Shown piece by piece: positions 11,579-22,939 of a DNA stretch of 64,000 bases. The stretch comes from Toxonevra muliebris. Lineage: Eukaryota > Arthropoda > Insecta > Diptera > Pallopteridae. The stretch is taken from NCBI GenBank assembly GCA_963691655.1, contig OY829326.1, forward strand, positions 150,864,998 to 150,928,997, read 5' to 3'. The position numbers were made by a program, and so were the translations under genes. The notes under the pieces were generated by a model, which was not told where the DNA came from, did no database searches, and saw only the letters and a program-made list of their open reading frames with translations. Within the stretch, counting starts at the first letter, position 1; each line of letters opens with the position of its first letter.

Positions 11579-13890
11579 ATCCCAAATAAATTGGTTACTA
11601 TTTTCAAAAATTTTTAGCTATAATTTTGATTTTTTTTTCTTGCAAATAAGCTCTGAGTTTTAGCTACCCAGTTCACTCACATGATTTCAGTGATTCACCA
11701 GGGCAACAGTTTTACATGAATTAATACATTATTTCAATTTTTATATAATATTATTCTGTTAACATTCTTTGTAGTATGTATTTATTTAATTTTATTAGAA
11801 AACTTAAGTGCCCAAATACATACTCCTTGAATTCTCATTACGCTAAGTATATCTTTGTTTAATTTCCAGCAAAACCAGTAGAGTAATAATTTCAGCTAAC
11901 AACAACAAATCATGACTCTAATACCCGAAATGCCAACAATAAAACACCTTTTTAATTTGTTGATAGTTTTTTTCTTGTTAGTTTTATTTGTATTTTTATT
12001 ATCGACAACATTCAAGATTTATACGATACGACGACTTTGACTTTTATTGTCATTTAACAAAATTATATCCACATTCACAGTAACAACAACAATATAAACA
12101 GCAACAACAACAAGCATAACAATGCATGCAATTATATATGAAAGTAAGTAAGTAAGTAAGTAAGTTTCAAAGGAGCATACCCACTTACATAAATACGTGT
12201 TTGTATGTGTGGTGTGCGTATATGTGTATTATTGCATGTACATATGTTTGTCTGTATAAGTGTCCTCCATGAATTATTTATCGTGTGGACATGAATTATT
12301 TTTATTAAGCTTATATTGCATATAGATTTAGTTTGTCTTGCTACAACATGACCACCAGCAGTATCATCATATCCTCACCCGCTCACCTTATAATCTAACT
12401 ACACTACATTACACTACACGCCATATGAAACTCCCCTCTTTATTAAGTACACATGGAATCAATAGCACATAAATAAAAGCACACACACAATGACAAAAAA
12501 AAAAAAAAAATAAGAAAAAAAAAAAAAAAAATAGAAATAGTAAAAGATGAAAATAGTCAAAAGAAATCAACGAACAACACATAAATGGTTTTTATTTTAA
12601 CGATGCTCCATAAAAAATTTTGCTGCTGCAAATAAAATGAGCAAAAAAAAAAAAAGAACATGAAAAGAGACGGGAATATTTTCTTTTTCGCAAATGAAAT
12701 TAAATGATGTGGAACGACATGCATTTTCAGCTATTTTTTTTTTTTTTTGGATTTCTTCTGTTTTTGGTTTTCCTTTTTGTATGCATGAAAGAGTTGAAAT
12801 GTGAAATCTATACATCTTTATGTATGGATGTATCTTGTATTATATCTATGAAATGTGCAGTAAAAATAAAAGTAATAGTTTTTCTTTTACCAACCACATT
12901 CTACCTCTTTTCATTTTAATATTAATTTTCTTCATTTAATTTGTGCTCGAAATTCTGCTTTCATTTATTTTACTAATTTCCATTGATTTTTTATGTAAGG
13001 AAGTTTAATTGAAAATATTTTTTAGTATCTTCGCTCTAAATGATGAATATGAATATTTGCTATTATTCAGATTTGAAAATTGAGTATAGCATTATTGAAA
13101 AACTAAAATATTCTTTTATAGCTTCTTTGGGTGAAATGATTTTTAAGCAAATTAGAGCTTCACATTTGATTTTTTATTATGATGTTTATAGAACTACATA
13201 CAAGGTAAGCTTGCATACTTGAAAATAATTAAAATTTTAACGAATATTTGATTTTTGAAGATTGATTTTATATTATCTAGATTGTTCAACCGACCTATCT
13301 GATGACACAAATGGGTCCGGGAACACACGGTAAAATTTAATTTCTAAAGGAAATGCGTGGCAAATCCTCTATTTTTTTAAACCAGTTTTTTTTGTAAATA
13401 TATTTTGAAGGCCGAAAAGCTTGAAAAATCTAGACTTTTCTTTAATCACAAAACAAACCAAGCATTTACTAACATTGGATTTTCAGTTTTTCGTCATTTT
13501 GTTTAAAAAATATTTATATAAAATTTGTAGTGTTCATAATTTTTCTAAAGGGACTGTCAGAATTAATTCCAGTTCATTTTCGGAAATTTTGGTTATTTTC
13601 GGAAATATAAATGTTTTTAAAAAAGGCTAAAAAAGTCAATCGAAGTATACTAGATAATATTGCTAAAATTAAAGAGTAGTGCTAACAAATTGTGTTAATC
13701 TTCTTTAAAAAACAGTTACAATTAATTTACAAAACGCTTACATACTAGTTGTCGAAACTTACATCAGCGTTAGTAAATTTACAAAAACACGTGTTAATCC
13801 AAGAAGAGTTAAAGTAGAACCTTCAAAGTTCATAACGTTTCTTTGAATTAAATTAAGCTTTTTTCTGAATTTTAACTTTTTGGTTTTTAG
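11579..13890. other. Spacer with microsatellites and A-rich runs
   Basis: Contains AACAAC-type repeats near 12080-12115, the (AAGT)n run listed separately and A-runs near 12496-12531. Short open frames have no recognisable motif. Confidence 0.5.
12143..12166. repeat. (AAGT)n tetranucleotide microsatellite
   Basis: Five to six uninterrupted AGTA/GTAA units. A shorter, imperfect relative lies near 10521-10540. Confidence 0.85.
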
Positions 13891-13894
13891 GGCG

Positions 13895-13905
13895 TGGTCA
13901 CACTG
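13895..13905 (+). promoter_or_regulatory. Core-promoter Motif 1 match (TGGTCACACTG)
   Basis: An 11-of-11 match to the Drosophila Motif 1 / M1BP consensus (YGGTCACACTR), which marks start sites of broadly expressed TATA-less genes. It lies 112 bp upstream of an eroded open frame (14017-14247) on the same strand. No transcript evidence is available. The match could be fortuitous or part of a captured promoter. Confidence 0.45.
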
Positions 13906-14016
13906 AAAATGACAAAGTCAAAGGTACCCCACTTTCCCTTACAACGTATGAAGTAAATTCGCTTTGAGATTCACCTTTGCGGCAATTTTCAAAGATTTTA
14001 GAACAGAAAATTTTTT

Positions 14017-14247
14017 GTGGAAGACGACCAGAAATCTTTGACTAGCGATAAAAATCTAACCGTGGTGAAGTTTAAAATTAACGAAGATTCAAAACTGGCC
14101 CAGGAAATAAAAGCTAATGTACTTGATTTCAATACCCCGGCAATAGTGTCACGAATGCCGGAAAAAACTGAAGCACACGAAGAAGTCTGGTTGATGGATT
14201 CCACGTTTTGCATTCGTTTAGCTCAATATTTCCTTCCTAAATTTTAA
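14017..14247 (+). pseudogene. Eroded small ORF downstream of Motif 1, unknown
   Basis: A 77-codon frame opens with GTG where an ATG would be expected (GTG-GAA-GAC-GAC) and reads a non-repetitive, charged peptide (MEDDQKSLTSDK...). It has no transmembrane segment and no domain I recognise. The amino-acid use is more protein-like than other chance frames nearby, and a Motif 1 box lies just upstream, so it may be the decayed first exon or a retrocopy of a host gene. Without a match this is speculative. Confidence 0.3.
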
Positions 14248-14768
14248 AACGGAGGTTCTAGTATCATCATCAATAAAACCATAACAGATGATGAAGTTTG
14301 GTTATAAGTGCGCTTGGAAGCTGTCCATAATCCGGTACATGCATGGCATGGTATGAAGCTCAAAAGGCGCAAACCCACCCGTTAAAACATGACAACAAAA
14401 GTCAACAGCAAACTGCTTGGTATACAGAAAATTGTTTGCTATAAGTTTTCAAAACTGTGTTGGGAACCCAGAAAAAATAAAAACTTGAATTGTTTGTTCA
14501 AGCAGAAATTCGCCTAATGATTTCCAGTTGTTTTCAGAAAAAAAAATTATGTAAATAAAATTGAGTAGTAATATGGAAATAGCTACTGATTTTAAGTAAT
14601 GTTTTGAAAAGTGGATCCTATAACATAAGAAATGTATCGAAATTAATGGAAACTAGTCGGTAAGGCCCCAGTAATTGGGGCTATTTTTTTGCGGAAGAAA
14701 TCTCTTTATGAAAAAACCAATATCAAAAGAGAACCAAACTACTCGTTGGTGTTTGTTTTGTTATTTGT

Positions 14769-15771
14769 CAGGGATGCCAACTCATTTTTTCTTTCTCCCC
14801 GATAGCTCTCGCGAAATTCCCTGATTTTCGATCGAATTCCCCGCATCGATATAATTTCATATTATAACAGCGCGACACGCACTTTCCATATAAACATTTT
14901 GCAAAAACGAAAAATTACCTAAAATTTACATCAATGAGTGTTATATTAAGGCGACCCTGAACTTCCGCGGTCCAAAGCTCAACCAATTTTTACGAGACTG
15001 GTAGATTAATAGAAATGTACTTTCTCACTGCGGAATTCTTTTGGTACATGGAAAGATTTCACTTCAAGGGAACCCACACTCAAAATCGATCCGGCTCAAG
15101 CTTGCACAAAGTTTAATCCTATTGAATTAAATGGGATGGGAAGTTTCGAATTACTAGACGTTCAATTCATTTTTGGATATCATAGTTCTCAAAGGAGAAG
15201 ACATGGGCTCTCTTTTACGGGTTCAAAGTTTTGACTATCGGTTTTTAACATATAAAATATATATCATCTTCTTTATGATGGCTGATTGTAATTTGTAAGC
15301 TTTCAGATTAGTCAGCAAGGATTAATAGTTATTAATCAGGAGGTGCTGGGCTAAGGCATAGCTTTCTGAACGGTCGAAAGGGAAGTCGAAGCGCCACGCG
15401 ACTGTTTTGGCCTGACTAAGACTCGGCGCTATACTCGTCTACATATACGAAAGCACTCCGCGTCTCTCTCTGAAATTTTTACAAAATACGTTCGAAATAT
15501 AATGCTTTCAAATAACACTCTTTTCTAAAAACCCAATAAATCGCAGGGCCCACTTAAGAAAACACGAAGATTTTAAGACTCCAAATATGAAATATTGCGT
15601 AAGTTAAACGTTTTACATTACATAAAATTTGACAAAAAATATTCTACAGACTTTTATGACTAAAAGCTGAACAACTTCAAATTCCCCGCAAAAAACAGCA
15701 CATTCCCCGATTCCCCGCACCCAGTAAAACTCCCCGCAAATCGGGGAATTCCCCGCAAGTTGGCATCGCTG
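14769..15771. mobile_element. Non-autonomous hAT-like element with TTCCCCGC subterminal repeats
   Basis: The left end CAGGGATGCCAACT is mirrored at the right end (complement CAGCGATGCCAACT). Inside both ends the motif TTCCCCGC or a close variant is repeated, about three times on the left and six on the right (15680-15755), as expected for transposase-binding subterminal repeats of hAT elements. About 1.0 kb of non-coding sequence lies between. The 8-bp flanks do not match, so the target duplication has decayed or an end is misplaced. A shorter relative lies at 59308-59626. Confidence 0.7.
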
Positions 15772-18370
15772 GTGTATGCAGATAATTCATGTCTTCTCTC
15801 TCTCTCTCTTTCATTTATTATGTACTCCCGCTTAAGCAATGATTTTTACAACGATGAATACAATGTTTTGTTCAATGAGTGAATTTTAAAGAACTTCCGA
15901 CGCTAATATTTTGGAATTGGCTAAACCGATTTTAAATCTGATAATTTTATTATCCAGATACATAATTATTATCCAGAAGTGTAGCACTTCTGGATCTTCT
16001 GGAATAAAATTGTAGTTACACTAATAAATGTATAGGTAATGTAGAGAAGATAAAAATTTGAAGATATCAACTCAAATCTTTTTTTTTTATCTGTTTTCCC
16101 CCAACTTTGGTTAATCCCTTCGAATAATGAACAGGTTTCAGATTATTTAGCGGGAAGCTGATTTCTTATTCAAGTGTAATAAAATATAATGGCATTAAAG
16201 TAAATATATTTAAAAAGATCAACTAAAGGCATTTCCGCACTTGAATTCATACATACATGAGCTTGAATGTTGTCGCGGCATATAAAAAGAAGAAAATTCT
16301 TAACATTCTCTCAATACCCGCAGCTAAAAATTTGTGTTGTTCATCGTTCATTTCTTGTGTGGTTGTTTTTGTGTGTGTATTGCCAACATTTATTCTTTTT
16401 TACCCCTTCTCCCCTCTATGCAGATATTGGCAGCATTGGATTTCGCATCATGTCATCATCGTTGCCGCATCATGTCGTTCTGACGAAGTGGAATCTTCGG
16501 TTGCTCTCCTCTGCACTCCATTTTCTTCTTTTTTCGATTTTCATTCAATGTGCGCATCGACACATTCCACAGCCACATTCCGTAAGATTTTACACATTCA
16601 TCTCGATGGTAGTTGCATCCTCGATATTGCTACGCTGATGCTTTGGCTGCTTCTGGCTGCTGCGTATTTCCAGTTCACAACATACACATTGCTGCCCCTT
16701 CTCATCTTCAGGATTTTAATGTCGGCGCCCGCACACACAGACATGCCAATGATGCACTTTTGTGTGTGAGTGCGTGTGTTTGTGCATGTATAGCGTGTCA
16801 ACATTATACTATAAAGCGTTTCCACAACAACGTCACGATGGCAATGACAACAGATGAGCAAAGCAACAACAACGCCAACAGTGATGCATACATATATAGT
16901 ATATACTAAAAACATTTTCTCATAGACACACATAGACATGGCATCATTTGTATGTATGTATATAATAGTGTATGTATATGTGTGTTGTCACGATTGTCAT
17001 TTAACTCATTCGGATTTAAGCCATCAATGATTTTGCCTGCTCTTGCTTCTTTTTCTTCTTCTTTTTATTTCTATTAGATTAAATAAAATTCTATCAAATG
17101 ATTTCTTTTTTTTTGCATATCAAATACGCAACGTTTAGCGAACAACGAACCAATAACACAACAACAAAAACTACAGTAACTGCAGCAACATTATTTTTTC
17201 CCCAGCAGCAATGTTGTCAGCATTTGACAGTCCATAAGAAAATAATGTATTGGTTGCATTCAATTTATTGTTTTTTTGTTGTTTGGTTGTTGTTGCTACA
17301 TAGACATAGAAATTTCAACTACTACAGCTGCTACTTTCAGTATTATTGCTGCTGCATAAGGCATGGTGTTAGTTCCCATCCGGCCTCCCCAAATATTGCT
17401 ATTTGTGTTAAAGTAGCTTGCCTTAGCTGCACTCTGCTTCTTATTTTTCGTCTTAAAATTGCATCCTTGAAACTCAGTAAAATGTGAACAGTTCTTAGTA
17501 TTTATTTGTATGTAGCGTGTAAATATTGCTCTAGAATACAAATAAATACACAGCGCAAACAACAATAAAATGTTGTAGAAAAAACAAAGCAAAGCTTCGT
17601 TCTTTCAGTCTTCGTCTTTATTGCGCGAAATGAAAGTAAATAAAATGTTCTTGTTTTTTTTATTTATTTCTCTTCGTTTGCTTTCATTTTTACAGACGCA
17701 TTCAAACACACATAATAAATTACATTTAAATTCATCGTTATCCTTGCATGGTATCCTTGCAAATAACATCAATTGATTTTCTGTTTTTAACATTTATTTA
17801 TATTGCAATTTTTTTTATGTATTGATATGCATATATTGCAAAAGTGTTGAGTCTGTAGATATTGCAATTTTTGTTTTGCGTTACTATTGCGTAAGTAAAA
17901 AGTCCTGAAAGTCCTTAGGAAAATATAGGCTTAGTAGTATTATACTGAACACAAACACATGTGGGATGCTTGGCAAGTAATATTATCTCCACCTTAGAGT
18001 GGTACTCTAGGCATTCACGCAATTATTCGATTATTTGGTTTGGAGTTTGAAGAGATAAGGTTTCCAATGAACTAAAGCTAAGTAGGATACAGAGATCAAC
18101 GTTTTTTTTTTGGAAGTCTACGTTTGTTGTTGTTTAATGGGCTCTTTATCGATAAGTTGATTGTATTCATTAAAATTAGAAACACATTTATTATATTATA
18201 ATATACTTGTAAAACCAATTCTAAAGTGACCTTTAAATTCGAATAAGATTGAATTGAATTCAAACATTTTTTCTCTTTCTACTCTTCTTGGCAGCTTTGG
18301 GCTTTTACTAAGCATCATGCCAAGTATTTCGTTAATTATTTTATTATTGTCTGGATAGATAATTGACCTA
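15772..18370. other. Non-coding, microsatellite-rich spacer
   Basis: Contains (TC)n near 15795-15810 and a dispersed repeat at 15822-15912 listed separately. CA/TG-rich and AACAAC-rich stretches run from 16730 to 17350. The 170-codon frame at 16257-16769 overlaps frames in two other phases and one on the other strand, is rich in C, H and S, and shows no domain. Confidence 0.5.
15822..15912 (+). repeat. Dispersed repeat, copy A
   Basis: TACTCCCGCTTAAGCAATGA and the following 70 bases match 35099-35190 with about 75-80% identity by eye, including AACGATGAAT and GCTAATATTTT. A second shared block follows in both places (TTTCA...GGGAAG near 16135-16160 and 35270-35292), so the repeat is probably longer. 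Confidence 0.6.
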
Positions 18371-18379
18371 ACGCAGACG

Positions 18380-18765
18380 ATCCTGAGCTGATGGGGTTGT
18401 CATCTTTTGACGTTGCTCAGCATCAGCGTTTTCACCAAACTGTTGTTGTTGAGGATCCGGTTTGTGTCAAGGCTGACATTTGGATGGATTTACAGTTGTG
18501 TGGTGAACGTGATGGATTTCATTGTGTCATGCCCTTGGCCTCAAGATGACATCATCATAATGGACGTCACTACTGCACTTGTGTTCTTTTATACAGTCGA
18601 CTGGCGATACTCAGAAGGGATTACTTATTTTTATATGAGAAAAACTTTAAATAATATGGAAAATGGGGTTTTAAGAAAAGCTTACGGTTATGTCTCTGCC
18701 GCAAATCGAACCCGAGATCCTTGAGATGATAGTTTAGCACGCTGCTACCAAACTACCGAGGCGGT
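18380..18765 (-). mobile_element. tRNA-derived SINE (family with TTTGGTAGCAGCG head)
   Basis: Read on the minus strand, the head at about 18765-18695 has an A-box-like TAGTTTGGTAGC and a B-box-like GGGTTCGATTTGC at tRNA spacing, then an AT-rich body that ends near a TTG/CAA-rich tail at about 18440. A canonical tRNA gene is excluded because the stems do not close and the sequence continues into a body. The tail and the 3' boundary are uncertain. Confidence 0.6.
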
Positions 18766-18779
18766 GGTAACTCAGAACT

Positions 18780-20010
18780 AGTCAAAATAATTTCAGAAAG
18801 AGTGATATTGATCTAAAAAAGAGTGGAATTAAATTCTGAAAGAGTCAAATTGAATTCAAAAAGTGTGACACTGAATTCAGAAAAAAGAGTCAAGTTGATT
18901 TAGAAAAGATTCAAACTAAATTCATAATAAATCGAACAGCACATAGAAAAAATTCAAATTGAAATTAAATATACTCAAATTTGTTTTGGGAAAGATTTAA
19001 CCTAAGTTCGAAAAATGTTAAACTGAATGCAGAAAAAGCCAAACTGATTTCAGGGATATTCAAATTAAATCAGATGAACTCAGAAAAATTCAATGTGAGT
19101 TCAAAAAAAAAAAGACAAACTGAATTCAGAGAGAATTCAAAAACTGTTTCAAAAACTGACAGAAGAATTCATAAAGATTCAAGCTGGTGTGAGAAGGAGT
19201 CAAACTGGATTCAAAAGAAGTCAAATTAATTTCAGAAAGAGTCAAAGTTTATTTGAGGAAAAATCAAATGAAATTATAATGAATTCAAATTGAATTTAGA
19301 AATCGTCAAATTGAATTCAAAAATATCCAAACTGAATTTAGAGAGAAAGTCAAACAGTTTTTAGAAGCATCAATTGAATACATACAGAAAAAATCAAGTT
19401 GATGTCAGAAGGATTCAAGCTAAATTCAGAAAGACTTAAATATTAATTTTCTACTTGAGAAACAAACCCGTTTAACTTATACTCCAGTCAAGCATTAAAC
19501 CCCTAAGTCATCTAAGTGACTAATTTTATTAAAATTTTCCATCCGCCATCCGGACTTTTTTTTTAAAGCAATTACTCCGCATCGGGGAATTGAACTAAAG
19601 GTAGATGGGACTCCAGTCTAGCACTCTATCATTAGGCCAATGAGATGACCTAAAAAAGTTAAACTGATAACAGAAAGAGGGAAATCAAATTCAGACGAAG
19701 TCAAACTGAATGCAGAAAAATTCAACTTAATGTTAGAAGGATTCAAACTGAATTCAGAAAGATACAAGTTGATGTCAGGAGAGTCAAAATTAATTAAAAA
19801 AGTGTTAAATCAAATTCAGAAGAAATCAAACTGAATTCTGGAAAAATCTAACTGATTTTAGAAAAAGTAAAATTGATTTCAGAGAAAGTCTTATTATTGT
19901 AATTTTAGAAAAAGTTATATTCAATAAAGAATCAATTTAAGATCAAAAAAATTCAAATTGAATTCAAAAAGAGTTAAATTGAATACAGAAATAGTCAAAA
20001 AGGATACAAA
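18780..20010. repeat. Degenerate satellite (CAAACTGAATTCAGAAA type, ~20-bp period)
   Basis: Variants of GTCAAACTGAATTCAGAAA recur in one orientation for about 1.2 kb with many small changes. The period is about 20-21 bp where the array is cleanest. A SINE interrupts it at 19441-19650, so the array predates the insertion. The 82-codon frame at 18981-19229 lies within the repeat and is not a gene. Confidence 0.85.
19441..19650 (-). mobile_element. Dimeric tRNA-derived SINE, copy A
   Basis: On the minus strand monomer 1 (about 19650-19570) has an A-box-like CCTAATGATAGAG, a GACTGGAGTCCCATCT anticodon-arm region and a B-box-like TAGTTCAATTCC. After an A-rich linker, monomer 2 (about 19520-19441) repeats the theme with GCTTGACTGGAG and AACGGGTTTGTTTCTC. 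The same order recurs at 52685-52870. The layout recalls the mosquito Twin SINE family, which is also built of two tRNA-related units. Inserted within a satellite array. Confidence 0.7.
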
Positions 20011-20049
20011 AACGGCAATGTAAAATACGAAAGGAAGAATTTAAGCTCA

Positions 20050-20720
20050 GAATAAAACTAAATTTTTATCTTTTACAAGAATTTATATAACATTATGAGC
20101 CAGATTACGCCCAGATAGGTATTTGAGCATAAATGCGAAGAAAACAAAAATTCTGAGCTTGAGTGAAAACAATCCCCCAAGAATCGTAACGGTTGAGCAT
20201 CAAATCAGAAAATAGCCATCGGAATGTTCTCCAGGGTTTAGCGAAGCAACTTAATTAACACGAAGACTAAATTGAAGCTGTTACACTCTAACGTAAGTTC
20301 AATGCTTGTCTTCGAACGTACGACATAAAAGATATCCTCTGCTACCACCAGAGTCCAACAAGCCGATGCCTATGAAATATACTCGGAATTAACTAGCCCA
20401 AAACCAAAGAAACGGTTGTATTGAGCGACCGGCCTAACTGATATAAGCACTATAATAAGAAGACAGAAATGACAATGGATTGACCGCATGCTTAGAAAGT
20501 GAATCACCAACAACGCACGTTAAGCATTCACTTGGAATCCGTCTGTCGCATCCACGAGGAGAACGGGCCGACCAAGAATGACGTGAAGGAGATCCGTGGA
20601 ATACAAAATGGCTTGGCTTAGAATTAGCTAGTCAGAGTTAGAAACTATTGCTGCAAAGTAAGTCAGATGGAGATCTGGAGTAGTTGACGACTTGTGTCCT
20701 ATTAGGGAACTTAGGTCTTA
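20050..20720 (+). pseudogene. RTE-like LINE ORF2 C-terminal relic
   Basis: Three shifting frames give the pattern of an RTE-type ORF2 tail: MNAKKTKILSLS near the start, then QWIDRMLRK and AFTWNPS followed by RRTGRPRMT near 20480-20585. The last group corresponds to the W-I-G-H-x-L-R-K ... W-x-P-x-G-x-R-x-x-G-R-P region common after the RT domain. Stops and frameshifts are frequent, so it is long dead. The same protein region is found in the relic at 62640-63950. Confidence 0.6.
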
Positions 20721-22200
20721 ATGATGATGAGTCTCGAATCTGAGGGCACTTTACTCTAAAGTGATTTCTTGTTCAGCGGTGAAAAATATTGAAATGCATA
20801 CGCCTTTTAGGAAGCTTTTGTTTTCCGGACGTAAATAAATTTCTTATGAATTAATTCATCTATATGATAAATATATGTGATACAGATGCATCTTCAATTC
20901 ATTTATTGGATTAATGTTTTGGATGTTCGAACCCCCTGCAAAGTTATTGAAATACATGTAAATATAAATTATAGATACAAAGTTTCATTCGCACCTACAA
21001 AGAACAAGGTTTTGATGAATAAATCATAATGATGAAGAAATTTGCAAAAAGTTTCAAATTTATCCGAAATAAATTTTGAATACGATGAAAATGGCATTAG
21101 TTTTTCAATAAAACAATATACTAAATTTGTTGTAGAGACATAAAATTCTATTAAATCCTCTACTTTAATAGCAATTTGAATATATCCGATACTAGTAAAT
21201 TTATTTATGTACGTGGTAAAGTGCACACGACCTCATTTTTATATACGTATGTCTATAGCTCCCACACATAAACAATTTTAATATGCTATAATGCACAACA
21301 GCGCTAAAAATCCAGGAGGAAATCTACAAATAATCTTAAGTAATATTCGTATATATTCCATAACTTTTTTTTTCACCGTGCGAAATGCCACGATACTTGG
21401 TGCTTATCTTTATGTCAAAATCACAGAGTTAAGTCTGCCAGACGAATATATATTTTATTGATTTAACTTACATTTACGAAAAATATACTCCAAATATACT
21501 TATACTAAAATATTTCATCTACTACCATCAACAAACAACAACAAAATGCCTTTATACTTACGAATATGAACTGTACGAGGCAACATATCTACCCTCTTTT
21601 CCTCCTTACCCCTCTATTATACATATTGGCACTTGCCACTTTACAGCTTCATGCTTGTCTTTTAAGTGCGAACGTGATGCTGTTGAATTTCATCATGATG
21701 CTTGCTGCTGACTGGAGTTCGATGCTATTTCATGTTGCTGTGATCTTTGCGCTCATTGCAATATATTTTTTGATATATGTAGTAGTAGTAGTATTAGTAT
21801 TTTTATCTCTGTATCCTGTCTGTCTATCTACATATTTGTCTGTCTGACTGTCTGCTTATCTGTTTCTCAGCCTGTCTCTCTGTCTGCCCTGTTTTTTTTT
21901 TTTTTTTTGGTTTTGTATTGGCATACAGGCAGACAATCTATCTTTCTATCGCTTTTACATCTTCCATGTTATTTAGTTAGATATAATTCCAATAGCGGAG
22001 CGTTCATATACGAGCGTATATATACGCAGAATAAAAGCATGAAGTAACGGTACATATTCAGCGTACTGAGTACTCGTATTTCGTATGCAAACAGGATGTG
22101 AATGAAATGGCGGTCGGTGTACGAACGAGCACGAGAGTATAAATGATTCATGTCGCTGTTGCTGTCGATGTCGATGTGTTGCAGTGCAATGTATTGTTAT
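20721..22200. other. Non-coding spacer with simple repeats
   Basis: No gene recognised. TCTG/TGTC-type low-complexity sequence and a T-run occupy about 21800-21910. Confidence 0.5.
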
Positions 22201-22305
22201 TTTTTGTTGTTTAGGTTCAATGTTGTTGATGCAGCAGCCATTCAATGTTGTTGCTTTTCTGATGCAGCAGCAGTTCAATGTTGTTGCTTTTGATGGTTTA
22301 GGTTC
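22200..22305. repeat. Minisatellite, TTCAATGTTGTTG core, three units
   Basis: GTTCAATGTTGTTG occurs three times (about 22215, 22240 and 22273), separated by CTGATGCAGCAGC-like spacers, giving units of about 25-35 bp. Confidence 0.75.
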
Positions 22306-22939
22306 GTTGTCGTGGTGATGATGACGATGCAAATATATCTAACGTTAGTGATATTTTTATTGTTGTTCTAGATGTTGTTGCTGTTTAGGTCTTGTTGTTG
22401 CTGGTGCTTTTTTCAAAACCCCTCATCGATTGACAGTTAAATAGTTTTTTTTTTCTCAGCCAATATTATGCGATTTTGTGCTTATGTTAGTCGTTTCAAA
22501 TAAAATTCATATATGTTTATGTATGTATAATAATATATTAGTTTGTATGTATATATTATTTGATTGCATTGAACACTTACTGCTTTTGTGTGTGTGTGTG
22601 AGTGTTAGCGGTAAAGTGCTTAAAAATGTTGCATGTTGCGCATATATGTGTGTGCACTTAAATTTTACTATTCTCGTACTTATTCATAGCATTCAATATT
22701 ATTGGTTGTGTGCATGATTATAAAAATTTCATATAAGAACTATAAAGCTATTAAGCATTTGTGGTAGTTCGTTCATGATTTTATGGTTCATGGCCTGGAA
22801 GCGCAAATTGCTCACACATAAGTGCATATGCAAAGCTTTTATAAAGCTATGCAAATTGCTATCATAAACTATTATAAATTCGGATTTTTCAATTTCGATT
22901 ATTCAAGGATTAAGTCTTTAAAAAATTAAACAGTTTTTC

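Noticed and set aside
16257..16769. 170-codon plus-strand open frame
   Set aside because: Frames are open in several phases and on the other strand over the same CA/TC-rich sequence, the peptide is low-complexity, and no domain, intron signal or promoter supports it.
21566..21847. 93-codon hydrophobic frame resembling a membrane protein
   Set aside because: Low-complexity T-rich sequence ending in a TCTG repeat; hydrophobicity follows from composition.
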